Assembly: GCA_023417745.1 (NCBI GenBank)
Contig: JAEZEM010000398.1
Location: 1 to 5,678, forward strand
Length of the DNA stretch: 5,678 nt
Origin: Pseudomonadota bacterium
Lineage (GTDB): Bacteria > Desulfobacterota > Desulfovibrionia > Desulfovibrionales > Desulfovibrionaceae
Direction of reading: 5' to 3'
In this document: piece by piece, positions 1 to 5,675 of the stretch
Position numbering within the stretch: position 1 is the first letter of the stretch
Layout of the letters: every line of letters starts with the position of its first letter
Program-made: the position numbers and the translations under genes
Notes under the pieces: model-generated
Told to the model about the DNA's origin: nothing
Databases searched by the model: none
Seen by the model: only the letters and a program-made list of their open reading frames with translations

Positions 1-145
1 GCAGGAGGATGGGCAGCATGAAGGCGTAGCGCAGGCTGGCCGACCACAGCCAATGGCCGCCTTCCAGGCTCATGGCCCGGTTGAGGATGAAGGTCGCGCT
101 GAAAAACAGCGCCGCCAGCGCGCCAAGGAGAATGGTGCGTGCCAT
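1..145 (-). CDS. EmrE-like multidrug/DMT-superfamily transporter, N-terminal fragment
   Basis: Only the first 48 codons are in the window; the rest lies beyond the left edge. The ATG at 145-143 opens a very hydrophobic segment (residues 4-20, MARTILLGALAALFFSATFI) followed by LNRAMSLEGGHW and then LWSASLRYAFMLPILL, the start of a second membrane helix. Two closely spaced helices with an NR-M pattern after the first, and W-SASLRY at the second, resemble the 'multidrug resistance efflux transporter' (EmrE-like) branch of the drug/metabolite transporter superfamily, inner-membrane proteins of about 300 residues. The gene starts 20 bp after the HD-domain gene, so it is probably the third gene of that transcript. 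I see no clear Shine-Dalgarno in front of the ATG (the leader is pyrimidine-rich), and no other start codon lies between it and the previous stop. Substrate cannot be inferred. The family call is from recognised sequence character, not a search. Confidence 0.75.
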   Translation of the reverse strand, partial: MARTILLGALAALFFSATFILNRAMSLEGGHWLWSASLRYAFMLPILL

Positions 146-165
146 GGGGAAAAAGGGGCGCGGGC

Positions 166-723
166 CTAGGCCAGACCGGTTTCGGCGGCCACGCCGGCGA
201 TGGCGGCGATGGCCAGGGTCAGGAACTCGTCCAGGGGCAGCCCGGCCTTGTCGCATTCCAGGATGTTGGCCCGCCGGACGTTTGCGGCAAAGGCCTTGTC
301 CTTCATCTTCTTTTTGATGCTTTTGGCGGCCAGGCCGGTCATTTTGTCCGGCCGCACCAGGGCGGCGGCGCTTACTATGCCGGTGACCGACTCGGCGCAG
401 CGTAGGGCGAAGTCAAAGGGCGTGGCCGGGGCCTGGCCGGTGTGTTCGTCGTTGTGGGCGGCGATGGCGGCCAGGGCCTCCTCGGGCAGGGAGTCCGGCG
501 GCAGCAGCTCGCGCAGGGCCAGGCCGTGGCGCTCGGGCGACTCGGCCGTGGCCGGGTAGTCCAGGTCGTGGAGCAGGCCGGTTAAGCCCCACAATTCCGG
601 GTCTTGCCCCAGGCGTTCGGCCAGGGCGCGCATGACGGCCTCGGTCTGGCGGCCGTGGGCCAAAAGCCCGGGATTGGGGTTTTGGGCCCGGATCAAGACC
701 AGGGCGTCGTCGCGGCGGATCAT
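166..723 (-). CDS. HD-domain putative metal-dependent phosphohydrolase
   Basis: A 185-aa soluble protein of the HD superfamily. The metal-binding pattern is visible: H23 (LLAHGRQTEAV), the paired H52-D53 in GLLHDLDYP, H66 (ERHG), H90 and H94 (AAHNDEH), and an acidic E111 in RCAESVTGI where HD proteins usually have Asp. After this comes a lysine-rich stretch (KSIKKKMKDKAFA, residues 134-146) that is typical of one small uncharacterised bacterial HDIG-type subfamily, whose length is also about 185 residues. HD proteins hydrolyse phosphate esters, often of nucleotides, using divalent metals; the substrate of this subfamily is not known to me. The start is supported by an AAGGAG five bases upstream, inside the end of the preceding gene, with which it overlaps by 4 bp (ATGA), indicating coupled translation. 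The Glu in place of the final Asp may be normal for this subfamily. Confidence 0.85.
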   Translation of the reverse strand: MIRRDDALVLIRAQNPNPGLLAHGRQTEAVMRALAERLGQDPELWGLTGLLHDLDYPATAESPERHGLALRELLPPDSLPEEALAAIAAHNDEHTGQAPATPFDFALRCAESVTGIVSAAALVRPDKMTGLAAKSIKKKMKDKAFAANVRRANILECDKAGLPLDEFLTLAIAAIAGVAAETGLA

Positions 724-986
724 GCGGACTCCTTGGGCGGTTGGGGCGCGGACGGGGCGATCACCTCAAGGTCGGCCACGACCTCCTTGAGCACGCGGTG
801 GGCAAAGGCCAGGGCCACGCGCTTGGCCGCGTCGAGGTCCGGGATCTTGTCTTTGATGGAGCGCTTGCCCACGTGGACCTTCCAGCCGGGCGCGCCGATG
901 CGTTCCTGGACCACGGTGACGAGCAGGGCCTTGCCGAGGTTGACGTAGTGGGTGCTGTCGTCGTGTCTGATCCATTCGACGGTCAT
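720..986 (-). CDS. Conserved-looking small protein of unknown function (88 aa)
   Basis: I do not recognise this family. A longer open frame reaches back to 1046, but the ATG at 986 is the better start: it follows a strong GGGAGG four bases upstream, while the extra 20 residues are Pro/Arg-rich and overlap the candidate promoter. The 88-aa product begins MTVEWIRHDDSTHYV, has a beta-rich first half with a GWKVHVGK segment (residues 34-41), and a helix with LDAAKRVALAFAHRVL (56-71), then a Pro/Ala/Ser-rich tail. There is no signal peptide, membrane helix or cysteine. The layout (strands with an aromatic, then a helix starting D-A-A-K) resembles small beta-beta-alpha modules seen in many unnamed proteins. 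Its TGA overlaps the ATG of the HD-domain gene by 4 bp, so the two are translated together and may act together. Confidence 0.72.
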   Translation of the reverse strand: MTVEWIRHDDSTHYVNLGKALLVTVVQERIGAPGWKVHVGKRSIKDKIPDLDAAKRVALAFAHRVLKEVVADLEVIAPSAPQPPKESA

Positions 987-1017
987 ATCGCCTCCCGGGG
1001 TGTGGGACTGTCCGGGC

Positions 1018-1046
1018 AGCCTAGCACGGGGGCGGTCCGGGGGCAA
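1018..1046 (-). promoter_or_regulatory. Candidate sigma-70 promoter for the 88-aa / HD-domain / transporter unit
   Basis: On the minus strand TTGCCC (1046-1041) is followed after exactly 17 bp by TAGGCT (1023-1018), preceded by TG one base upstream, i.e. an extended -10 (TGCTAGGCT). Transcription would start near 1011, giving a leader of about 25 nt that includes the GGGAGG ribosome site of the gene starting at 986. Matches are 4/6 at -35 and 3/6 at -10, so the support comes from spacing, the extended -10 and position in the 135-bp gap after the kinase operon. No experimental evidence is available. Confidence 0.38.
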
Positions 1047-1121
1047 AGGTTGGGGCCGCCGGGCTGCCGGCCGGGCCGTTCCCTTTCTGGGATAAATCGG
1101 CTGGTTTGCCGTTCTTCCGGT

Positions 1122-2213
1122 TCAACCGGTCCGGCTTGAGGCGACCTCGCCGGTCGGGAAGACCACGAACAGGCGCAGGCCCGGCCCGGGCAGACGGCGA
1201 ATGGTTCCTTCGAGCTGGCGCGTCAACTCCCGTATGAGGGTCATGCCCATGGTCTGGGCCGCTTCCAGGGAGAAATCCGGCCCCGGCCCCCGGCCGTCGT
1301 CGGCCACTTCGATGGCGGCCTGGCCGGCTTCCAGGCTCATGCGGATGGTCAGCCGGCCGACCTGGCCGGGAGCGAAGGCATGCTTGCAGGCGTTGGAGAC
1401 CAGTTCGTTGAGCAACAGCCCGCAGGGCACGGCTTTGTCGAGGCTAAGCTGGAAGGCTTGGCAGTCGCAAATGACCGCCACGCCAGCCATGGTGTGGCGG
1501 AAGATGGCGACCAGGGAGTTGACCAGGGTCTGGGCGTACTCGGCCATGTCGATGGTGGACAGGTCGCCGTGCTTGTAGAGTTGCTGGTGAATAAGCGCCA
1601 TGGAGCGCACCCGGGTCTCCAGGCGGGAGAACCGTTCGCGTTCGGCTTCGCTGTCGGCTTCCTCGGCCTGGATGTTGACCAGCCCCAGGATGATTTGCAG
1701 GTTGTTTTTGACCCGGTGATGGATCTCGGCCAGGAGCACTTTCTTTTCTTCCAGGGAGCGCTCCAGGGCCAGGGTGCGCCGGGCGATCTCGGTTTCGAGG
1801 TGCTCCCGGTGGCGGCGGTTTTCGTCCAGGAGCCGGGCCCGATCCAGGGCCTTTTGCACGGCGTGGAGCAGCACGGCCATGTCGGCCATGGGCTTGGTGA
1901 TGAAGTCCCAGGCCCCCAGGCGGATGGCCTCCAGGGCGTCCTGCAACAGGCCCGTGCCCGAGACCACAATGGTGGGCGTGTCCGGCGCGGCCTGACGCAG
2001 TGTGGTCAACACCTCCATGCCGCCAAGGACCGGCATCCGCAAATCAATCAGCACCAGATCGGGCCGGGCCGCCTCGAAGACCTCCAGGCCCTCGCGGCCA
2101 TCGGCGGCCTGGAGCACCCGGTAGCCGTGGTTTTCGAGGTAGGCGGCCATGGCTTCGCGCAGGATCTCGGCGTCGTCCATGGTCAGGATGACGGCCTTGG
2201 GGGCATCGGTCAT
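1122..2213 (-). CDS. Response receiver / HisKA_2-type histidine kinase hybrid
   Basis: A 363-aa cytoplasmic signalling protein. Residues 6-122 are a receiver domain with acidic pocket D13-D14, phosphoacceptor D57 (LVLIDLRMP), S85 in VVSGTG and K107 in ITKP. Residues 123-160 form a charged coiled-coil-like linker. Residues 158-240 are a HisKA_2 dimerisation domain with the signature AEIHHRVKNNLQI (phospho-His at 165/166). An HATPase_c domain follows: N box NELVSNACKHAF (269-280), G1 DDGRGPG (305-311) and a weaker G2 around GMTLIREL (323-330). All residues needed for receiving phosphate and for kinase activity appear present. A frame-matched ATG lies at 2246, but the ATG at 2213 is preferred: GGAGG precedes it by six bases and it overlaps the previous gene's stop as ATGA. 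Family knowledge: HisKA_2 kinases usually phosphorylate separate receivers. No DNA-binding domain is present, so phosphorylation of D57 probably modulates the kinase half. Confidence 0.93.
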   Translation of the reverse strand: MTDAPKAVILTMDDAEILREAMAAYLENHGYRVLQAADGREGLEVFEAARPDLVLIDLRMPVLGGMEVLTTLRQAAPDTPTIVVSGTGLLQDALEAIRLGAWDFITKPMADMAVLLHAVQKALDRARLLDENRRHREHLETEIARRTLALERSLEEKKVLLAEIHHRVKNNLQIILGLVNIQAEEADSEAERERFSRLETRVRSMALIHQQLYKHGDLSTIDMAEYAQTLVNSLVAIFRHTMAGVAVICDCQAFQLSLDKAVPCGLLLNELVSNACKHAFAPGQVGRLTIRMSLEAGQAAIEVADDGRGPGPDFSLEAAQTMGMTLIRELTRQLEGTIRRLPGPGLRLFVVFPTGEVASSRTG

Positions 2214-2602
2214 GACCGGCCTCCGCTCTCGCCAAGGGTCCGGCACAGGGCGGCGGCCAGGATTTCCAGGCCGGCGGCGGGCTTGGCGATGATGTCTTCC
2301 GGGCCGAGTCCGGCGGCCTCAAGCTCCGGGGCCAGACGCACGCCCGGCGAACCGGTGAAGACGACAAAGCGCATTTCCGGCCAGGCAGCGTGGGCCCGGG
2401 CGATGAAATCCAGGCCGGTCAGTCCCGGCAGGCGGATGTCGACCACGGCTGCCCGGCAAGGATTATCCGGCAACAGGGCCAGGGCTTCTTCGGCGCTGCC
2501 GGCCTGGAGCACGGCAAAGCCATGGGTTTCCAGGTACAGAGCCAGGCTTTCGCGCAGCAGTTCCTCGTCGTCGAGGACCAGGACGGCCGGGGCGGCGTTC
2601 AT
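2210..2602 (-). CDS. Stand-alone receiver-domain response regulator (CheY-like)
   Basis: A 130-aa protein consisting of one receiver domain and no output domain. The acidic pair is D11-D12 (LVLDDEELLRES), the phosphoacceptor is D55 (AAVVDIRLPGLTG), the switch threonine is T83 (VVFTGSPG) and the conserved lysine is K107 (IIAKPA). The usual receiver length of about 120 residues is nearly the whole protein. The start codon overlaps the stop of the sensor kinase gene (ATGA), with GGGAG about five bases upstream inside the kinase gene; its own stop overlaps the next gene in the same way. Placed between a membrane kinase and a receiver-kinase hybrid, it most likely acts as a phosphate shuttle in a relay, or as a diffusible regulator binding a protein target. 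Its N-terminal half resembles the receiver of the following gene (LLRESLALYLETHGFAVLQA versus ILREAMAAYLENHGYRVLQA), which suggests the two arose by duplication. Confidence 0.93.
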   Translation of the reverse strand: MNAAPAVLVLDDEELLRESLALYLETHGFAVLQAGSAEEALALLPDNPCRAAVVDIRLPGLTGLDFIARAHAAWPEMRFVVFTGSPGVRLAPELEAAGLGPEDIIAKPAAGLEILAAALCRTLGESGGRS

Positions 2603-4896
2603 GGCTTCTCCCGGCGGGGCAGGGTGATGGTGCAGGTGGTCCCGGCCCCTGGCGCGGCGTCCATGCGGATGGCCCCGCCGTGGTTGTTGACGATGATGAA
2701 GTACGAGACCGACAGGCCAAGGCCGGTGCCTTCGCCGGCCGGCTTGGTGGTGAAAAAGGGTTCGAACACCCGGGCGCGCGTGGCCTCGCCCATGCCCGGG
2801 CCGTTGTCGGCCACCACGATTTCCCCGGCCTCGGGCAGCGCCCGCACCCGCACGGTGATGGTCGGGGGCTTGCCTTGGTGGGCCACGCCCGCCAGAGCGT
2901 GGGCGGCGTTTTTAAAAAGATTCAGCAGCACCTGTTCGATTTCCGTGGGCGCGCAGGACACCGAAACCGGCTCGTCGGGATAGTCGCGAATGACGGTGAT
3001 GTGCTTGAAATCGTAGCGCTTCTTGAGGTCGTAATCGCTTTCGGCCAAGGCCAGGCTTTTATCGGCCATGACCCGCAGGTCGGCCAGGACGTGGCGCGAG
3101 TCGCTTTGGCGGGAAAATTCCAACATGCTGGCCACGATGTCGGCGGCGCGCAGGCCGGCCTCGCGGATGCCGGCCAGGAACTTGAGCACCTTGCGGGCTT
3201 CGAGGTAGGCGCGCACGACGGCGAGGTCCAGGCCGAGCTTTCGGGCCGCCTCCTGATTGGCCGGCAGGGCCGGATCGAGCTGGAGCTCCACCACCTGGGC
3301 GGCCTGCAGGATGCTCCCCAGAGGATTGTTGATTTCATGGGCCATGCCGGCGGCCAGCCCGCCCACGCTCATCATCTTCTCGGTCTGGATCATGAGTTCG
3401 CGCAGCCGTTCGCGCTCGGTGACGTCGTCGAGGCGAATGACCACGCCCTCGGCCCCGTTGGCCACCAGCGGATAGAACAGCATGTTCATGAGCCGGTCGT
3501 CTTCCCCCCGGCGCAGGGGCATACGCTCCAGCAGCAGGCTGCGGCGCTGGCGCAAGGCGTCTTCCAGGGCGGCCATATGGTCGGCCAAAAAGGGCAGGGT
3601 GGAAGCCGCTTCGCAGCCAAGAACGGCCTCGCGCGGCAGTTCGAACAGCGTGGCGGCCTGGGCGTTTAAGTGGGTGACGCGGCCGGCGGCATCCAGGCCG
3701 ATGATGGCCGAAGGCATGGATTCCAGGATGTTGTTCAGTTGGCCGCGCAGTTTTTCCATGGCCTTGGCCGCGTCGGCCAGCTCGTGCTGACGGGTCTCGA
3801 TGGCGCCGGCCATGGCGTTGAAGCTCTCGCCCAGTCGGCGCACCTCGGCCGCGCCGCCGTCGACAACGGCCCGGGCGGACAGAGCGCCGCCGGCCAGGGC
3901 GGCGGCGGCCCGGTCAAGACTTTCGATGCCGCGTCCGATGGCGGCCCGGCCGGCCAGCCGGGCCAGGGCCAGAGCCAGCAGGGCGGCGACGGCGGCCAGG
4001 GTCAGGCCCCGGTGCAGGAGCAGATCGGCCTCGGCAAAGGCTTCGTCGCGGGCGCTCGACACAATGATGACCACGTAGGGCGGCCCGTCCGGGAACTGGC
4101 GCAGGCGCAGGGAACTGAGGAGGGCTTCCTGGCCGGTCGGGCGTGGACTGGTGAAGGTCATGGCGTCGGAAGCGTCGTCGCGGATACGGTCCCAGATCGG
4201 GGGAAAGGCCGGCTGCCCCAGAGGATAGGCCGGGCTTGGCGGGTAGGCCACCATGCGCCGCCCCGAGGGATCAAGCAGGGTCACCCGGACATGGGGCGGC
4301 ATGGCCAGACCGGCCACAAAGCGTTCATAGCCGTCGAGAAAGTATGACAGCCCCAGGACGCCGGTAAGCTCGCCGTTGCCGTCAAGCAGGGGGATGGCAT
4401 AGACGAGGATGGGCTTGCCCGTGGTGCGCCCGAGGATGAAATCGCCGATGCCCGGCCGCTTGGAAGCGGCCGCGTCGCGGAAATATTTGCGGTCGGACAG
4501 GTCCTGGCCCAAAAACGGCGGCAGTCCCGAGGCGATGACCCGGCCGGCGGCGTTGGTCAAAAAGACGTTGGACAGCTCGGGCCGGTCGGCCAAAATGGTG
4601 GTGAAGAGCCGGTTGGCCGAGTCCAGCTCGCGGTTGGTCACGGACCGGGTGGCGCGCAGGGTTTCGAGCATCCCCAGGGCCTGGCGGTTGATGGCCTCCT
4701 GGACGGCGGCCAGGCTGCGCGTCAGGGTCACCAAATCGGCCGTGACCTCGGCCTCGGCTCGGCCCCGGGCTTCGGTGCTGGTCCAGATGACGGCCAGGGT
4801 GGCCGGCAGGGCGGCCAAAAGCGCCACGGCCACGAGCAACGTGCCCACGGACCGGCTGAAAAGCCTGCCGACCATTGTGCGAGCAGGGTTTACCAT
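2599..4896 (-). CDS. Membrane sensor histidine kinase (dCache-HAMP-PAS-HisKA-HATPase)
   Basis: A 765-aa inner-membrane sensor kinase. Order: membrane helix about 17-38; periplasmic dCache-type sensor about 45-290 (SDRKYFRDA at 134-142, then TGKPILVYAIPLLDGNGELTG at 159-179 and GVLGLSYFLDGY at 179-190, typical for dCache_1); second helix about 297-318; HAMP about 318-372; PAS about 385-495; HisKA with phospho-His H520 in GMAHEINNPLGS; HATPase_c with N box LLNLFKNAAHAL (657-668), G1 DNGPGMG (697-703), F box FEPFFTTKP (711-719) and G2 GEGTGLGLS (721-729). It should autophosphorylate on ligand binding and pass phosphate to the downstream receivers. The two HisKA helices are separated by an unusually long charged insert (about 538-577). 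The start at 4896 has only a weak ribosome site (AGTAGG very close to ATG); ATG at 4875 is an alternative but has none. The C-terminal TGA overlaps the receiver gene. Confidence 0.94.
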   Translation of the reverse strand: MVNPARTMVGRLFSRSVGTLLVAVALLAALPATLAVIWTSTEARGRAEAEVTADLVTLTRSLAAVQEAINRQALGMLETLRATRSVTNRELDSANRLFTTILADRPELSNVFLTNAAGRVIASGLPPFLGQDLSDRKYFRDAAASKRPGIGDFILGRTTGKPILVYAIPLLDGNGELTGVLGLSYFLDGYERFVAGLAMPPHVRVTLLDPSGRRMVAYPPSPAYPLGQPAFPPIWDRIRDDASDAMTFTSPRPTGQEALLSSLRLRQFPDGPPYVVIIVSSARDEAFAEADLLLHRGLTLAAVAALLALALARLAGRAAIGRGIESLDRAAAALAGGALSARAVVDGGAAEVRRLGESFNAMAGAIETRQHELADAAKAMEKLRGQLNNILESMPSAIIGLDAAGRVTHLNAQAATLFELPREAVLGCEAASTLPFLADHMAALEDALRQRRSLLLERMPLRRGEDDRLMNMLFYPLVANGAEGVVIRLDDVTERERLRELMIQTEKMMSVGGLAAGMAHEINNPLGSILQAAQVVELQLDPALPANQEAARKLGLDLAVVRAYLEARKVLKFLAGIREAGLRAADIVASMLEFSRQSDSRHVLADLRVMADKSLALAESDYDLKKRYDFKHITVIRDYPDEPVSVSCAPTEIEQVLLNLFKNAAHALAGVAHQGKPPTITVRVRALPEAGEIVVADNGPGMGEATRARVFEPFFTTKPAGEGTGLGLSVSYFIIVNNHGGAIRMDAAPGAGTTCTITLPRREKP

Positions 4897-4955
4897 GCCT
4901 ACTCAAGATACCATTTGTCGCAAAATGTCCAGGCTATCGAGCTCGGGTCCGGTGT

Positions 4956-5189
4956 TCATCCGGCCTGGGCCAAACGTCGATAGACGGCCCGCAGGAACCC
5001 TTCGGCCTCGGTCACGTCAAGGAGCCAGCCCGACACCGTGAGCAGCTGGTCCTCAAGGACCGGCCGGGCCTTGGGCGACACCAGAAATTCCAGCTCGCGC
5101 GCCCGGGAGAGACGGAGATACCAGCCTATCTCCAGCCCCAGCCCTCAACACTTGTCGCGCAGATCCACGAAAACGCGTTCGTCGTTCAT
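4956..5189 (-). CDS. Putative TusA/SirA-like selenoprotein with in-frame UGA (Sec15)
   Basis: The ATG at 5189-5187, with GGAAG eight bases upstream, opens a frame that meets TGA at 5147-5145 (codon 15) and then continues without another stop to TGA at 4958-4956. Read with UGA as selenocysteine the product is 77 aa: VFVDLRDKC-U-GLGLEIG at residues 6-22, then a strand ELEFLVS (32-38), a helix, and a final SGWLLDVTEAEGFLRAVYRR (53-72). This matches the small TusA/SirA fold (about 80 aa; sulfur-carrier proteins with DxRGxxCPxP). Aligning the Asp of DLR with that motif puts Sec15 on the catalytic Cys, and GLG in place of PxP. C14-U15 could form a selenenylsulfide. A hairpin with bacterial SECIS geometry follows the UGA. 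The gene ends 59 bp before the sensor kinase. Family match is from memory and by eye. The alternative is a nonsense mutation or sequencing error; the first start after the UGA (GTG, 5081) would leave only 42 residues. Confidence 0.68.
5114..5133 (-). promoter_or_regulatory. Candidate bacterial SECIS hairpin downstream of the in-frame UGA
   Basis: On the minus strand GGAGATA (5133-5127) pairs perfectly with TATCTCC (5120-5114) around a 6-nt loop GGCTGG (5126-5121). The stem begins 11 nt after the UGA (5147-5145), so the loop begins 18 nt after it. In bacteria SelB binds a hairpin inside the coding region whose apical loop lies roughly 16-37 nt after the UGA and has a G among its first two bases; this hairpin fits. 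In E. coli fdhF, as I recall it, the upper stem also starts 11 nt after the UGA and the loop is 6 nt. The stem uses the codons ATA and TAT, both unusual in such a G+C-rich gene, which suggests the RNA structure constrains the codons. SelB binding is inferred. Confidence 0.65.
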
Positions 5190-5322
5190 GCTTGCGTCTT
5201 CCTTTCCGGCCCGCCCCGGGCAAAGTCGCCACGACCGTGTCCCGGCGGTGATGCCGTTTATCGGGCTGCCCGGGCAGAGCGGCGGGTGCGGTTTCACGGG
5301 GCCGGCCGCTCCCGCGCCGTGG

Positions 5323-5595
5323 CTACAGTTTGTCGAAGTAAATAAGCGTCCCCATGACCACGAAGGCCACGGCCGCCACCTTCTTGATGATGGCCGGGGA
5401 CACGAAATTGCAAATGAAATCGGCAAACAGCACGCCCAGAAGCGAGGTGGCGACCAGAGCCAGGCTCGACCCGGCAAAGACCACCCAGGGGTTTCGCGAA
5501 TCCGCCGCCGTCAGCACGCAGGCCAGCTGCGTCTTGTCGCCAAGCTCGGCCACGAAAATCGTGGCAAACGTCGTCGCAAACAGTTTCCAGTCCAT
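5323..5595 (-). CDS. TMEM165/GDT1 (UPF0016) family membrane protein, single-repeat form
   Basis: A 90-aa integral membrane protein with three hydrophobic segments (about 4-16 extending through 24-30, 36-60 and 68-88). The family signature E-x-G-D-K-T is present as VAELGDKTQLA (residues 15-25), lying in the first helix, where in characterised members the acidic residues line the cation path. Members of this family export or exchange Mn2+ or Ca2+ (yeast Gdt1, human TMEM165, bacterial MneA-type exporters). Full-length members carry two such repeats, around 200 residues; this protein has one, so it probably works as an antiparallel homodimer or pairs with a second half-size protein, as in other bacteria. 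The start is supported by GAGG five bases upstream. It ends with TAG at 5325-5323, followed by a 133-bp gap before the selenoprotein candidate. No manganese riboswitch (yybP-ykoY type) is recognisable in the 83 bases available upstream. Confidence 0.9.
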   Translation of the reverse strand: MDWKLFATTFATIFVAELGDKTQLACVLTAADSRNPWVVFAGSSLALVATSLLGVLFADFICNFVSPAIIKKVAAVAFVVMGTLIYFDKL

Positions 5596-5650
5596 GTTGT
5601 CCTCAAGTTGTGGGTGTGGAAGAGGGATGAGGAAAGAATGCCTCCGGCGG

Positions 5651-5675
5651 CCGGGAGGGGCTCAGCCCCTCCCGG
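5651..5675. repeat. Perfect 11-bp inverted repeat, possible terminator or intergenic repeat
   Basis: CCGGGAGGGGC (5651-5661) and GCCCCTCCCGG (5665-5675) are perfectly complementary around TCA, forming a very stable hairpin on either strand. It lies 55 bp upstream of the UPF0016 gene, at the window edge. The flank GCCTCCGGCGGCC immediately to its left is a motif I associate with recurrent intergenic repeats of Desulfovibrio genomes, where it precedes a hairpin of variable sequence; this is memory, not a search. Neither side shows a clean T tract: on the minus strand the stem is followed by GC-rich sequence and then ATTCTTTCC, and on the plus strand the window ends. It could end transcription of an upstream gene or be one copy of a dispersed repeat. 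Confidence 0.55.

Noticed and set aside
1117..1129. CCGGTT-C-AACCGG palindrome at the end of the receiver-kinase gene as a terminator
   Set aside because: The stem is only 5-6 bp, it overlaps the stop codon and no T tract follows.
2213..2246. Earlier ATG (2246) as start of the receiver-kinase hybrid
   Set aside because: It would give a 37-bp overlap with the lone receiver gene, while 2213 has GGAGG at good spacing and the ATGA overlap used throughout the window.
1380..2627. Long plus-strand open frame (415 codons) opposite the two receiver genes
   Set aside because: It is antisense to well-supported kinase and receiver genes, its product is Gly/His/Gln-rich without any domain, and long mirror frames are expected opposite G+C-rich coding sequence.
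2680..3669. Plus-strand open frame (329 codons) opposite the sensor kinase
   Set aside because: It has the same antisense mirror composition and covers the catalytic part of the kinase; no recognisable motif.
4917..4931. Sigma-54 promoter (TGG...TTGC) before the sensor kinase
   Set aside because: The GG and GC elements are 7 bp apart instead of the required 10.
5266..5277. CTGCCCGGGCAG palindrome in the gap after the UPF0016 gene
   Set aside because: It has no loop, no T tract and no known operator match; a 12-bp GC palindrome is not surprising at this base composition.
5295..5321. CACGG...CCGTG stem just after the UPF0016 stop as a terminator
   Set aside because: Only five outer pairs form cleanly, the interior pairs poorly, and AAACC rather than a T tract follows on the minus strand.
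5190..5477. Upstream extension of the selenoprotein frame to an ATG at 5477
   Set aside because: The added residues are Pro/Arg/Ser/Trp-rich and overlap the UPF0016 gene out of frame; the ATG at 5189 has a ribosome site and begins a protein of normal TusA length.
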